Under the pieces are notes generated by a model. It saw only the letters and a program-made list of their open reading frames with translations, was not told the origin of the DNA and searched no databases. Positions 44,632-53,618 of a stretch of DNA of 64,000 nucleotides are shown here, piece by piece (position 1 is the first letter of the stretch; each line of letters begins with the position of its first letter). Source of the stretch: Bacteroidaceae bacterium (GTDB taxonomy: Bacteria > Bacteroidota > Bacteroidia > Bacteroidales > Bacteroidaceae); assembly GCA_017461345.1 (NCBI GenBank), contig JAFTYP010000016.1, forward strand, positions 1 through 64,000. The letters run 5' to 3'. The position numbers and the translations under genes are program-made.

Positions 44632-45528
44632 ATGGAATCAACCGAGAAAAGCAAGTATGAGCAGATGCTCTCGCAGTATGATATTGCGCTGAAGGACAGC
44701 GATGTGGCAGCAAAGGTTGCTGCTATTGTGGAGAAATGCTTGCCCGAGAATGATACTTTGGCAGTAAAGAAGTTCCTGATGGGCAGCATAGAGTTGACAA
44801 CTTTGAAGGCGACGGACAGCGACGAGACGGTGCTTGCCTTTACAGAACGCGTTAATAAGTTCGAGGATACCTATCCCGATTTGCCCCATGTTGCCACGAT
44901 ATGTGTGTATCCGTGCTATGCTAAAATTGTGAGTCAGGCACTCGAGGTGGAGGGTGTTGAGGTGGTTTGTGCCAGTGGTGCCTTCCCGTCGTCGCAGGCT
45001 TTGATTGAGGTGAAGACGGTGGAGACTGCGTTGGCTTTGAAGGATGGGGCAACGGAGATTGACATTGTGATGAGCGTGGGCAAGTATTTGAGTGGCGATT
45101 ATGAGACGCTTTGCGATGAGATTGAGGAGTTGAAGGCTGTCTGTGGCGACCGGAAGATGAAGGTTATTCTGGAGACGGGCTTGTTGCCGAGTGCTTCGGA
45201 CGTTAAGAAGGCCAGCCTTTTGGCAATGTATGCCGGAGCGGATTACATAAAGACGAGCACCGGAAAGGAGGTGCCTGCTGCCACACCCGAAGCAGCTTAT
45301 GTGATGTGCCAGGCAATAAAGGAGTATTACAACAAGACGGGAATCCAGATTGGCTTCAAGCCTGCGGGCGGAATCAATACTGTACGCGACGCGCTGGTCT
45401 ATTACACAATAGTGAAAGAGGTGTTGGGCGAGAAGTGGCTCACCAATCAATGGTTCCGTCTTGGCACAAGCAGACTGGCCAATTTGCTGTTGAGCGAGGT
45501 GCTGGGCGAAGAGGTGAAGTTCTTTTAA
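44632..45528 (+). CDS. deoC: Deoxyribose-phosphate aldolase
   Basis: 298 residues. It cleaves deoxyribose 5-phosphate to glyceraldehyde 3-phosphate and acetaldehyde. The Schiff-base lysine is in AGADYIKTSTGKEVPAAT (about 205-220), the second active-site lysine in IGFKPAGGINTVRDAL, and DGATEIDIVMSVGKYLSGDY is conserved. At 298 residues it belongs to the longer class found in Bacteroidetes and E. coli-like DeoC. It is the last gene of dtd-mazG-deoC. Confidence 0.93.
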   Translation: MESTEKSKYEQMLSQYDIALKDSDVAAKVAAIVEKCLPENDTLAVKKFLMGSIELTTLKATDSDETVLAFTERVNKFEDTYPDLPHVATICVYPCYAKIVSQALEVEGVEVVCASGAFPSSQALIEVKTVETALALKDGATEIDIVMSVGKYLSGDYETLCDEIEELKAVCGDRKMKVILETGLLPSASDVKKASLLAMYAGADYIKTSTGKEVPAATPEAAYVMCQAIKEYYNKTGIQIGFKPAGGINTVRDALVYYTIVKEVLGEKWLTNQWFRLGTSRLANLLLSEVLGEEVKFF

Positions 45529-45744
45529 TCGTTAGCCCGATTTTGGGGAAGGTGCGAACGGTTGGAACATTTTTGTTGGCCGAATCACGATTTTTCCTTC
45601 GCGAGAATCGATTTTTTCCGCACAGATGGTCGGCCGAACGAAAAGAAACGATTCTCAGAGGCTCGTTTTTGACGTAAACGATTGGTGTGGAGAGTTTTAA
45701 GCCTGAAAATAGGTAATCGGAAATTTTTCAAAATAGAAAAAGAA
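45529..45744. other. Intergenic region with an inverted GAGAATCG repeat
   Basis: About 215 bp. GAGAATCG (45603-45610) and CGATTCTC (45649-45656) are inverted, extended by T-rich and A-rich flanks. CGATTTTT occurs twice 21 bp apart and AAACGATT twice. This looks like a decayed 22-bp type array, but the match is weak. No gene was found here. Confidence 0.4.
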
Positions 45745-46596
45745 ATGAAGAAAAAGGTTTTTTTGATGCTTGTAGCAGCCGGAGTGCTGCTCTCATCGTG
45801 TGTTGTGAGCAAGAAGAAGTTCGAGACGGCCGAGTTTGGCCGGTTGGCTGCGCTTTATAGCCGCGACAGTTTGGCCGACCTGCTTGGCATAAGTCGCAAC
45901 GACTGTGCGATGTTCGAGGAGCGTGTCAATGCCTTGATGACCGACACGTCTTTGCTCAAGGGCAGTGTGCGCAACTATCAGGCGTTGCTTGCCAGTGGTC
46001 ATAATGAGAACAAGAAACTCAATGCCAACCTTGCCCAGAAGATAAGTGAGTTGCAGGACCGCGAGAAGACGATTGCCGAACTGCAGCAGTTGATAGACCA
46101 GCAGAACCAGAAGGTGAAGGATTTGCTTGGCAGTGTGAAGGATGCGCTGTTGGGTTTCAGCAGCGACGAGTTGACCATCCGCGAGGAGGGCGGCAAGGTT
46201 TATGTGGCCATGAGCGACAAGTTGCTCTTCGAGTCGGGCAAGGCTGTCGTGAACGAGCAGGGTAGGGAGGCACTTGGCAAGTTGGCCGACGTGCTCAACC
46301 GCCAGACGGACATCGATGTTTACATTGAGGGCCATACGGACAGCATACCCATCAAGACGGCAGTCTTCAAGGACAACTGGGACCTCAGTGTGATACGTGC
46401 CACGAGTGTGGTGCGCATCCTGACGGAAACCTATGGCGTCAATCCGTTGCAGATTCTGCCATGCGGACGAGGAGAGTTCAAGCCGGTGGATGTCAACACG
46501 ACGCCCGAGGGCAAGGCTCGCAACCGTCGTACGGAAATCATCATGGCTCCGCGTCTCGACAAACTCTTCCAGATGTTGCAGGAGAGCGGCCAGTAA
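45745..46596 (+). CDS. OmpA-family lipoprotein
   Basis: 283 residues from ATG 45745 (MKKKVFLMLVAAGVLLSSC, lipidated Cys 19). A coiled-coil segment (about 90-145, KKLNANLAQKISELQDREKT then IAELQQLIDQQNQ) is followed by an OmpA C-terminal peptidoglycan-binding domain (about 165-275). The domain has YIEGHTDSIPIK, NWDLSVIRATSVVRIL, LPCGRGEF and NRRTEIIMAP. It probably tethers the outer membrane to the wall. The single unit is bounded by the 45529 region and a TTAACC array. Confidence 0.85.
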   Translation: MKKKVFLMLVAAGVLLSSCVVSKKKFETAEFGRLAALYSRDSLADLLGISRNDCAMFEERVNALMTDTSLLKGSVRNYQALLASGHNENKKLNANLAQKISELQDREKTIAELQQLIDQQNQKVKDLLGSVKDALLGFSSDELTIREEGGKVYVAMSDKLLFESGKAVVNEQGREALGKLADVLNRQTDIDVYIEGHTDSIPIKTAVFKDNWDLSVIRATSVVRILTETYGVNPLQILPCGRGEFKPVDVNTTPEGKARNRRTEIIMAPRLDKLFQMLQESGQ

Positions 46597-46628
46597 GTAA
46601 TACGGCTGCCGAGATGTTCAAGAATAGA

Positions 46629-46738
46629 GGTACACCCTTCCGCCGGGAAAGGTGTACCTTTCTTATCAGAATGCTTAACCATTCCGAGCAGAAAGGTTAA
46701 CCATTATCGGCAGAAAGGTTTAACCTTTATTTTCAGGG
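46629..46738. repeat. 22-bp tandem array with a switched core (GGTACACC, then TTAACC)
   Basis: Five units in strict 22-bp phase: GGTACACC 46629, GGTGTACC 46651, GCTTAACC 46673, GGTTAACC 46695, then a GGTTTAACC unit one base longer. The first two units form an AGGTACACC/GGTGTACCT hairpin. The array mixes two different palindrome families while keeping spacing and spacer type (CCGCCGGGAAA). Confidence 0.85.
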
Positions 46739-46813
46739 TGCAGTCGGACGTTTCGGCAAGAGGCTTTTTCAGTTCTTTTTTACAGCAAGCGTCTGTATGT
46801 CGAAAAAAAAACG

Positions 46814-46821
46814 TAACTTTG
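46814..46821 (+). promoter_or_regulatory. ctpA operon promoter -7 box
   Basis: TAACTTTG, 32 bp before the ATG at 46853. No clear -33 box was seen. Confidence 0.5.
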
Positions 46822-46852
46822 TCCCGATTAAGCATAAAACCACATATATAAT

Positions 46853-48457
46853 ATGAAGAGATTCACCATCGCTGCTGCTGCCCTGCTCGTGGGAATGAGC
46901 CTTTCGGCACAGTTGCGCTTCGGCAATGCGCCGGAGAGGAACAATACGATGAGCGACCTGGAGAGGAACCTCCAGAAACTCGTGATGGCAAGTGTGATGA
47001 TAAATAACTTCTACGTGGACAGCGTGGACAGCAAAAAACTCACAGAAGACGCCATAAACGGCATACTTTCCAAACTCGATCCGCACTCCGCCTACACCAA
47101 TGCGTCCGACACGAAGAAGTTTACCGAACCGCTTGAAGGCTCGTTCGAAGGCATCGGCGTGCAGTTCAACATACTGGAAGACACACTGCTCGTCATACAA
47201 CCCGTGCCGAAAGGACCCAGCGAGAAAGTAGGCATCCTGGCAGGCGACCGCATTGTCAGCGTGGCAGACACAACCATTGCCGGCGTAAAGATGAGCCGCG
47301 AAGAAATCATGCACCGCCTGCGCGGACCGAAAGGCACCGTGGCAAAACTCGGCGTGGTGCGCAGCGGCATCAAGGACACACTGCAGTTCAACGTCGTGCG
47401 CGACAAGATTCCCGTCAACTCCGTAGACGCCGCCTACATGGTAACACCAACCATCGGACTCGTGCGCTTCAACAACTTCGGACAGACAACACACAAGGAA
47501 GTGGTCGATGCCATTGCCAAACTCCAGAAAGAAGGCATGAAAGACCTCATCATCGACATACAACAGAACTCAGGAGGCTTCCTGCAAGCCGCAGCAGAGA
47601 TAGCCAGCGAATTCCTCCCCAAAGGCGACATGATAGTCTATACCAAAGGACGCAGCGTGCCCAGCCAGGAGTTCCGCAGCAGAGGAGGCGGCTGCTTCCT
47701 GGAGGGTAGAGTAGTGGTCCTCATCGACGAATACAGCGCATCGGCAGCCGAGATACTCTCCGGCGCCATACAAGACCAAGACAGAGGCATCGTGGTGGGC
47801 AGGCGATCGTTCGGAAAAGGACTCGTACAGCGACCCTTCGACATGCCCGACGGCAGCATGATACGCCTCACAACCGCCAGATACTACACCCCGAGCGGCA
47901 GAAGCATACAGAAACCCTACGAAAAAGGCAAAGGACTCGACTACGCCAAAGACGTCATCAACCGATACAACAAAGGCGAACTCACCAACGCCGACAGCAT
48001 ACACTTCCCCGACTCGCTGCGCTATCAGACACTCCGCAAAGGCAGAACCGTTTACGGAGGCGGAGGCATCATGCCAGACTACTTCGTCCCGCTCGACACC
48101 ATGCGCTACGCCAAATGCTACAGAGAACTGTCGGCCAAAAGCATCATCATCAATACAAACCTCCGATACATAGACAAAAACCGAAAGAAACTCTCTAAAG
48201 CATACCCCACATTCCAACAGTTCAAAGACAACTTCCAAGTGCCACAGGAAGTCATCAACGACATCTTTGCCGAAGGAGAGAAACAGAACATCCGACCAAA
48301 AGACGAAGAAGAACGACAAAAAGCCATAGGCAACATACAACTCATCGTCAAAGGACTCGTGGCACGCGACCTCTGGGACATGAGCGAATACTTCGCCATC
48401 ATCTACCAAGACGACGACGTAGTCAAGAAAGCCGTCGAACTCCTCCAAACAGAATGA
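46853..48457 (+). CDS. ctpA: S41-family carboxyl-terminal processing protease
   Basis: 534 residues. A signal peptide (MKRFTIAAAALLVGMSLSAQ) precedes an N-terminal helical part (about 30-75), a PDZ domain (about 88-175, GSFEGIGVQFNILEDTLLVI) and the S41 catalytic domain. DIQQNSGGFLQAA, the serine in DEYSASAAEILSGAIQDQ (about 297) and the lysine in RRSFGKGLVQ (about 322) form the Ser-Lys dyad. A C-terminal extension of about 140 residues (helical) follows. It cleaves proteins near their C-termini in the periplasm. Its stop overlaps the ybeY start by four bases. Confidence 0.93.
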   Translation: MKRFTIAAAALLVGMSLSAQLRFGNAPERNNTMSDLERNLQKLVMASVMINNFYVDSVDSKKLTEDAINGILSKLDPHSAYTNASDTKKFTEPLEGSFEGIGVQFNILEDTLLVIQPVPKGPSEKVGILAGDRIVSVADTTIAGVKMSREEIMHRLRGPKGTVAKLGVVRSGIKDTLQFNVVRDKIPVNSVDAAYMVTPTIGLVRFNNFGQTTHKEVVDAIAKLQKEGMKDLIIDIQQNSGGFLQAAAEIASEFLPKGDMIVYTKGRSVPSQEFRSRGGGCFLEGRVVVLIDEYSASAAEILSGAIQDQDRGIVVGRRSFGKGLVQRPFDMPDGSMIRLTTARYYTPSGRSIQKPYEKGKGLDYAKDVINRYNKGELTNADSIHFPDSLRYQTLRKGRTVYGGGGIMPDYFVPLDTMRYAKCYRELSAKSIIINTNLRYIDKNRKKLSKAYPTFQQFKDNFQVPQEVINDIFAEGEKQNIRPKDEEERQKAIGNIQLIVKGLVARDLWDMSEYFAIIYQDDDVVKKAVELLQTE

Positions 48458-48879
48458 TAAGTTACACCGCCCAGAACACAACAATGCCCGACATCCAAAA
48501 GACAGAGGTGTCGGACTGGCTCAAGCACGTTGCCGCCACCTACGGCAAGGTGGTGGGCGACATCTGCTACATCTTTGTCGACGACGAAACCATCCTCGAC
48601 GTCAACCGACGCTTTCTCGGACACGACTACTACACAGACCACATAGGCTTCGACTACTCCCAAGGCAACGCCATCGGCGGTGATATCTACATCAGCCTCG
48701 ACACCGTTCGCACCAACGCCGAACTCTACGATGCCACATTCCGCGAAGAACTCCACCGCATCATCGTGCACGGATTGCTGCACTTGTGCGGCCTTCGCGA
48801 CAAAACAGACGAGGAAGAAAAACAAATGCACCAGGCCGAAGACGCCGCCCTCGAACGCCTGACAAACAACATACATTAA
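48454..48879 (+). CDS. ybeY: Endoribonuclease YbeY
   Basis: 141 residues. It is a metal-dependent RNase acting in 16S rRNA maturation. The zinc motif is [16 protein letters not shown]. The third ligand position, usually His (GYDH in E. coli), reads Asp-Lys-Thr here, a form I associate with Bacteroidetes. The start ATG overlaps the ctpA stop (ATGA). The C-terminus is short. ruvB starts 23 bp on. Confidence 0.9.
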   Translation: MISYTAQNTTMPDIQKTEVSDWLKHVAATYGKVVGDICYIFVDDETILDVNRRFLGHDYYTDHIGFDYSQGNAIGGDIYISLDTVRTNAELYDATFREELHRIIVHGLLHLCGLRDKTDEEEKQMHQAEDAALERLTNNIH

Positions 48880-48902
48880 CCCCCATTAACACAAAACCCA
48901 CA

Positions 48903-49922
48903 GTGGAAGATTTCGACATAAGAAAGGAAGGACGACAAAAGGAAAAGGACTTCGAGAATGCTCTGCGACCACTCTGCTTCGAAGACTTCAGCGGACAGAT
49001 GAAAGTGGTGGAGAATCTGCGCATCTTCGTCGAGGCTGCCAAGTACAGAGGCGAGCCCCTTGACCACACTCTCCTGCATGGTCCTCCCGGACTCGGCAAG
49101 ACAACTTTGTCCAACATCATAGCCAACGAACTCGGTGTGGGCTTCAAACTCACCAGCGGACCTGTGCTGGACAAGCCCGGAGACCTTGCCGGCATACTCA
49201 CTTCGCTTGACCCGAACGACGTACTTTTCATTGATGAGATACACAGACTCTCGCCCGTTGTGGAGGAATACCTGTACAGCGCGATGGAGGATTACCGTAT
49301 TGATATCATGATAGACAAGGGGCCGTCGGCACGAAGCATACAGATAGATTTGTCGCCCTTTACGCTTGTTGGTGCCACAACGCGCAGCGGTTTGCTCACT
49401 GCCCCCTTGCGTGCCCGTTTTGGCATCAATATGCATTTGGAGTATTACGATGCTGCGACGCTGAAAAAGATTATCATGCGTTCGAGTGCCATTATGGGTG
49501 TTCCCATCGATTCGGACGCGGCGGCGGAGATTGCGAGCCGCAGTCGTGGCACGCCACGTATTGCCAATGCCTTGCTTCGCCGTGTGCGTGACTTTGCTCA
49601 GGTGAAGGGTAATGGCCGCATCGACCTTGAGATTGCCCGTTTTGCCTTGGAGGCGTTGAACATCGACCGCTATGGTCTGGACGAGATAGACAATAAGATT
49701 CTGCTCACCATCATCAACAAGTTCAAGGGCGGCCCTGTGGGTATCGGCACGATTGCCACGGCTATTGGCGAGGATGCTGGTACGGTGGAGGAGGTTTACG
49801 AGCCGTTCCTCATCAAGGAAGGCTTTATAAAGCGTACGCCCAGGGGTCGTGAGGTGACGGATTTGGCTTACAAGCATCTGCGCATCAGCAGGGAACCTGT
49901 TCAGGGTGACCTTTTCTCGTAA
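48903..49922 (+). CDS. ruvB: Holliday junction branch migration helicase RuvB
   Basis: 339 residues with GTG start at 48903 ([20 protein letters not shown]). It is the hexameric motor that moves Holliday junctions with RuvA. Walker A is [15 protein letters not shown], Walker [13 protein letters not shown], sensor 1 [19 protein letters not shown] and sensor 2 [20 protein letters not shown], followed by the C-terminal winged helix [13 protein letters not shown]. The upstream frame is open without a start that fits the family. Strand composition flips from A/C-rich to G/T-rich within the first 250 bases. Confidence 0.95.
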   Translation: MEDFDIRKEGRQKEKDFENALRPLCFEDFSGQMKVVENLRIFVEAAKYRGEPLDHTLLHGPPGLGKTTLSNIIANELGVGFKLTSGPVLDKPGDLAGILTSLDPNDVLFIDEIHRLSPVVEEYLYSAMEDYRIDIMIDKGPSARSIQIDLSPFTLVGATTRSGLLTAPLRARFGINMHLEYYDAATLKKIIMRSSAIMGVPIDSDAAAEIASRSRGTPRIANALLRRVRDFAQVKGNGRIDLEIARFALEALNIDRYGLDEIDNKILLTIINKFKGGPVGIGTIATAIGEDAGTVEEVYEPFLIKEGFIKRTPRGREVTDLAYKHLRISREPVQGDLFS

Positions 49923-49942
49923 ACAGGATAAGTACAGGTTTT

Positions 49943-51172
49943 ATGGTTCTCAACTATATTTGGATTGGTTTTTTTGCCATTGCATTTCTCATTGCTGCAG
50001 TGCAACTTTTGCTGGGGAACACGGATGTTTTTCCGGCAATCATGAACAGTACGTTCGACAATGCCAGGACGGCTTTTGAGATTTCGTTGGGCTTGACGGG
50101 TGTTTTGTCTCTCTGGATGGGCATTATGAAGATAGGCGAGCGCGGAGGTCTTGTTGACAGTTTGGCGCGTTGGCTGTCTCCTTTGTTGGTCCGCCTGTTC
50201 CCTGAGATTCCTGCCGGTCATCCTGTTTTTGGTCATATCTTCATGAATTTCAGTGCCAATATGTTGGGTTTGGACAATGCTGCCACGCCTTTGGGTCTGA
50301 AGGCTATGGAGGGTTTGCAGGAACTGAACAGGAAGAAGGATGTGGCCACGAATGCCATGATTATGTTTCTGGTGTTGAACACGAGTGGCTTGACCATCAT
50401 TCCTGTGGGTGTGATGGTGTATCGTGCGCAGATGGGTGCGGCTCAGCCTACGGATGTCTTTTGCCCCATTCTCATTGCCACGTCGGTTGCTACGCTTGCC
50501 GGCATGGTTGTTACGAGTCTTTACCAGCGCATCAATCTCTTCAACCGTGCCATCATGACGTTTGTTCTGGGCATTTGTCTGGTGGTGAGCGCTGTGATAT
50601 GGCTTTCCACGCAGGTGGATCAGGCGACGATGAACCTGTGGAGTACGGTGGTTGCCAACGTCTTGCTATTCAGCATCATTATGGCTTTCATCGTGTCCGG
50701 TGTACGGAAACGGGTGAATGTCTATGAGGCTTTTGTGGAGGGAGCCAAAGGTGGTTTCGAGACGGCGGTGCGCATCATTCCGTATCTGGTTGCCATTCTG
50801 GTTGCCATCGGTGTGTTCCGTGCTTCGGGAGCGATGGACTTTATTGTTGGCGGCATAGGCAGGGTGGTGGAACTGTGTGGTGGCAGTGCCGACTATGTGG
50901 CAGCCTTGCCGACGGCCATCATGAAGCCTCTTTCCGGCAGTGGTGCGCGGGGCATGATGGTGGACGCCATGCAGCAGTATGGTGCCGACTCCTTTGTGGG
51001 CCGTCTCTCTTGTGTGTTCCAGGGAGCCACGGACACGACATTCTACATTCTGGCAGTCTATTTCGGTTCGGTAGGCATACGCCACACGCGCCATGCCGTT
51101 GCCGCAGGCCTCATTGCCGACCTCTTCGGCATCATCGCCGCCATGGTCGTTGCCGCCATCTTCTTCGGGTAG
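49943..51172 (+). CDS. Fused spore maturation proteins A and B (nucleoside-recognition domain membrane protein)
   Basis: 409 residues with about ten hydrophobic segments. The first half matches SpmA (MNSTFDNARTAFEISLGLTG, FMNFSANMLGLDNAATPLGL) and the second SpmB (YEAFVEGAKGGFETAVRIIP, PTAIMKPLSGSGARGMMVD, FQGATDTTFYILAVYFGSVG). The fusion is the normal form in Bacteroidales, which do not sporulate. Transport of some small molecule is assumed from the family, and the substrate is unknown. It is the last gene of the ctpA-ybeY-ruvB unit. Confidence 0.88.
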   Translation: MVLNYIWIGFFAIAFLIAAVQLLLGNTDVFPAIMNSTFDNARTAFEISLGLTGVLSLWMGIMKIGERGGLVDSLARWLSPLLVRLFPEIPAGHPVFGHIFMNFSANMLGLDNAATPLGLKAMEGLQELNRKKDVATNAMIMFLVLNTSGLTIIPVGVMVYRAQMGAAQPTDVFCPILIATSVATLAGMVVTSLYQRINLFNRAIMTFVLGICLVVSAVIWLSTQVDQATMNLWSTVVANVLLFSIIMAFIVSGVRKRVNVYEAFVEGAKGGFETAVRIIPYLVAILVAIGVFRASGAMDFIVGGIGRVVELCGGSADYVAALPTAIMKPLSGSGARGMMVDAMQQYGADSFVGRLSCVFQGATDTTFYILAVYFGSVGIRHTRHAVAAGLIADLFGIIAAMVVAAIFFG

Positions 51173-51202
51173 GAAAAAGAGGCCCTGTAGCCATGCAAAA
51201 AT

Positions 51203-51308
51203 AAAGGTTAACCATTCCGTCAAGAATGGTTAACCTTTCTCGTTAAATACCTTAACCATTATGGCCGGAAAGGTTAACCTAATTGAGTGGAAAGGTTAAC
51301 CTCTTCGG
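51203..51308. repeat. 22-bp tandem array, TTAACC core, between spmAB and a stomatin-like gene
   Basis: Five units 22 bp apart: GGTTAACC 51206, GGTTAACC 51228, CCTTAACC 51250, GGTTAACC 51272, GGTTAACC 51294. The first two fold as AAAGGTTAACCATT/AATGGTTAACCTTT. It is the longest array of this core and lies between convergent genes. Confidence 0.9.
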
Positions 51309-51319
51309 CGCATGTCTGC

Positions 51320-52270
51320 TTACTCGGTGGCTTTGAACAAATCCTTGATTCCGCCGATGGAACCGAGCAGATTGGTGGCCTCGTAGGGCATGTAGACGGT
51401 CTTCGTCTTGTCGCCTTCGGCCAGTTCCTGCATCATCTGGATGTACTTCTGTGCCAGGAGATAGTTGGCAGGGTTGGTGGACTTGCCCACAGCCTCGGTG
51501 ATGAGTTCTATGGCCTTAGCCTCTGCCTCCGCCACACGGATGCGAGCCTGTGCCTCACCCTCAGCCTGCAGGATGGCTTCCTGCTTGGCAGCCTCGGCCT
51601 TGTTGACGATAGCCGTGCGCTCACCCTCGGAAGCCAGAATCTCGGCCGCCTTCTGTCCCTCCGAAGTCAATATCTGTGCGCGCTTGTTACGCTCGGCCTG
51701 CATCTGCTTCTCCATAGCCGTCAGCACACTGTCGGGAGGCGTGATGTCCTGCAACTCAACACGGTTCACCTTCACACCCCACTTGTCTGTAGCGTCGTCG
51801 AGTACGGCAGAAAGTTTCTTGTTGATGGTGTCGCGGCTGGTCAGCGTCTCGTCCAGTTCCAGTTCGCCGATGATGTTACGCAGAGTGGTCTGCGTCAACT
51901 TCTCGATGGCATTGGGCAAATTGTTGATTTCGTAGGTCGCCTTGAACGGATCCACAATCTGGAAGTAAAGCAAAGCATTGATTTCCGTCTGCACATTGTC
52001 CTTTGTGATAACGTTTTGTTTGGGGAAGTCATACACTTGCTCACGCAAATCGATGGTTGTAGAGTACATATAACGCCCATGATTAAGTACCACAATGGAC
52101 TTGGCACGGTCGATGAATGGAATAATGATGTTGATGCCGGGCTGCAACGTAGCATAGTAACGGCCCAGACGCTCCACAATCTTCGTCTCCGACTGAGGGA
52201 TAATCACCAAAGCCATCTTGGCAAAGATGATCACGCAAACAACAATTGCAATTAAAATAGAAGTAACCAT
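51320..52270 (-). CDS. SPFH/Band 7 membrane protein (stomatin/QmcA-like)
   Basis: 316 residues. One N-terminal membrane segment (ILIAIVVCVIIFAKMALVII) is followed by a Band 7 domain (about 25-190, SETKIVERLGRYYATLQPGI, DITPPDSVLTAMEKQM). A long Ala/Glu/Arg coiled coil comes next (about 190-270, QAERNKRAQILTSEGQKAAE). Such proteins form oligomeric membrane scaffolds that can hold proteases or organise microdomains. The NfeD-family gene precedes it on the same strand, a standing pairing for stomatin-like proteins. Confidence 0.88.
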   Translation of the reverse strand: MVTSILIAIVVCVIIFAKMALVIIPQSETKIVERLGRYYATLQPGINIIIPFIDRAKSIVVLNHGRYMYSTTIDLREQVYDFPKQNVITKDNVQTEINALLYFQIVDPFKATYEINNLPNAIEKLTQTTLRNIIGELELDETLTSRDTINKKLSAVLDDATDKWGVKVNRVELQDITPPDSVLTAMEKQMQAERNKRAQILTSEGQKAAEILASEGERTAIVNKAEAAKQEAILQAEGEAQARIRVAEAEAKAIELITEAVGKSTNPANYLLAQKYIQMMQELAEGDKTKTVYMPYEATNLLGSIGGIKDLFKATE

Positions 52271-52301
52271 AGTGTTTGTTGTTAAATATAAGAATTAATA
52301 A

Positions 52302-52754
52302 TTATTTGATAGTCTCAACAGTTATGATGGTGCTTTCGCGCGAAACGACACAGACAGTTGTGCCTTCTGCAATGTCGTTCGCCTCGTTTGTAACAGCCTT
52401 CCAGATGTCGCCGTCAATCTGTACGCGTCCGAAGGTGTTGGCCTTGACGGTTTCCACCACTCGGCCTTTGCGCCCAATCAGTGCGTCGGCATTGCTCGGA
52501 CGGTTGGGTTCTCCCTTATGCAGAAAGCGTTGTGCAAAGGGACGCACAAAGAAGAGGCATGCAAGCGTTGAGATGGCAAAGACCACCAGTTGCAGTGTTA
52601 TGCTGCCGCCCAGTGCGTCTGTCAGGCAGGCGGAAGCCGCTCCGATGGAGAAACACAGGATAAAGAAGTCGCCGGCGGTAAGTTCGAGGATGAGACAGAC
52701 GACCGCCAGGACGGCCCATATCTGCCATAAATGTAGTGAAAGATACTCAATCAT
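52302..52754 (-). CDS. NfeD-family membrane protein
   Basis: 150 residues. Three hydrophobic segments (WQIWAVLAVVCLILELTAGD, FILCFSIGAASACLTDALGG, LVVFAISTLACLFFV) precede a small OB-fold (about 85-150, GRKGRVVETVKANTFGRVQI then DGDIWKAV). This is the short NfeD form without a serine-protease domain, typical of nfeD-stomatin pairs. The stomatin-like gene starts 31 bp after it. Confidence 0.85.
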   Translation of the reverse strand: MIEYLSLHLWQIWAVLAVVCLILELTAGDFFILCFSIGAASACLTDALGGSITLQLVVFAISTLACLFFVRPFAQRFLHKGEPNRPSNADALIGRKGRVVETVKANTFGRVQIDGDIWKAVTNEANDIAEGTTVCVVSRESTIITVETIK

Positions 52755-52789
52755 GATGAAAAGGATTTAGTATGTTATGTATTATAGTA

Positions 52790-53452
52790 TTAGAGTGACA
52801 GGATGAAGTCGTCCCAATTCTTGGAGGAGCCTTTTCGTCCGAACACTTTGTTGTATAGCCTGCTGCGTGTGGTGGCAATGCTTTCTTTGGAGTGGGCTGT
52901 GAGTATGGCGATGTCTTTGGGTTGTATGCGCATCTTGATAAGCAGGCAGACGTGGCTTTCATGTTCGCTCATGGGGTAGAGGCTGTAGAGTTTTTCGGTG
53001 AAACCGGTGTAGATGCTGTTGAGCAGGAGTGATAGTTCTCCCCAGTCTTCGCAGTTCAGTTTTTTCCCGGAGTTCAGGCATTCTTGCAGTCGTCGGTAGG
53101 CGTTGGACGAGAAGATGACGGTCTCTGCCTGCTGTCGTCTGGCGTTGTCTATGATGGCAACCTTGTTGTTGTAATCCAGTGTGGCTTTCTTTTCTTCGAG
53201 TTCGAGCCTTAGCATGGAGTTTTCGTCGCCCAATTTTTGGATGAGGTTCTCCAGTTCGGCAATCTTTTGTCTGTTGCCTTCTATGTCGTATTGTTCCTGC
53301 ATTGCGCGTACCTTATCGAGTCTTTTTTGCATCTGCAGCACTTTGCGTCGGCTGTTCAGCACAGTCACGACGAAGAGTACGACGTAGAACACCATTCCGA
53401 GGCCTACGAGGAACAGTTCGCGCTGGGTGAGTATGGACATTATTTCGTTCAT
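52790..53452 (-). CDS. Membrane-tethered LuxR-type transcriptional regulator
   Basis: 220 residues from ATG 53452 (MNEIMSILTQRELFLVG); upstream codons 53569-53453 overlap the promoter and were excluded. One transmembrane segment (about 10-32, LFLVGLGMVFYVVLFVVTVL) is followed by a coiled coil (about 35-115, LQMQKRLDKVRAMQEQYDIE then NRQKIAELENLIQKL). A C-terminal LuxR-like helix-turn-helix reads MSEHESHVCLLIKMRIQPKD and IAILTAHSKESIATTRSRLY. Many Bacteroidetes regulators of this type carry N-terminal TPRs; this one is a reduced form without them. A 54-codon upstream start at 53440 is also possible. Its target is unknown. The divergent neighbour is bcp. Confidence 0.75.
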   Translation of the reverse strand: MNEIMSILTQRELFLVGLGMVFYVVLFVVTVLNSRRKVLQMQKRLDKVRAMQEQYDIEGNRQKIAELENLIQKLGDENSMLRLELEEKKATLDYNNKVAIIDNARRQQAETVIFSSNAYRRLQECLNSGKKLNCEDWGELSLLLNSIYTGFTEKLYSLYPMSEHESHVCLLIKMRIQPKDIAILTAHSKESIATTRSRLYNKVFGRKGSSKNWDDFILSL

Positions 53453-53458
53453 CAACCG

Positions 53459-53490
53459 CAAAGTTAAGGAAAAAAGATGGATACGACAAA
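53459..53490 (-). promoter_or_regulatory. Promoter of the tethered LuxR-type gene
   Basis: Minus strand TTTG (53490-53487) and TAACTTTG (53466-53459), 24 bp apart start to start. Transcription would begin at about 53452-53453, at the start codon, so the mRNA would be leaderless or start at the inner ATG 53440. Confidence 0.65.
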
Positions 53491-53498
53491 CTTTTTTG

Positions 53499-53543
53499 TT
53501 TGCAATAGTTTGCAGTTGTGTGTTCGGTTTGCAAATGTTTGCA
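53499..53543. promoter_or_regulatory. Candidate operator: two pairs of TTTGCA boxes
   Basis: TTTGCA at 53499, 53509, 53528 and 53538. Within each pair the boxes are 10 bp apart, and the pairs are 29 bp apart, so all lie on similar faces of the helix. They sit directly upstream of the -33 box of the LuxR-type gene and would suit an activator or autoregulator. Confidence 0.5.
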
Positions 53544-53618
53544 GAAGCCTGTCCTTTGCATGGTTTCATCGGCTGGCCGACAGGCTCGTCGGCAGTTGCC
53601 TTCGAGGCTGCTGCCGGG

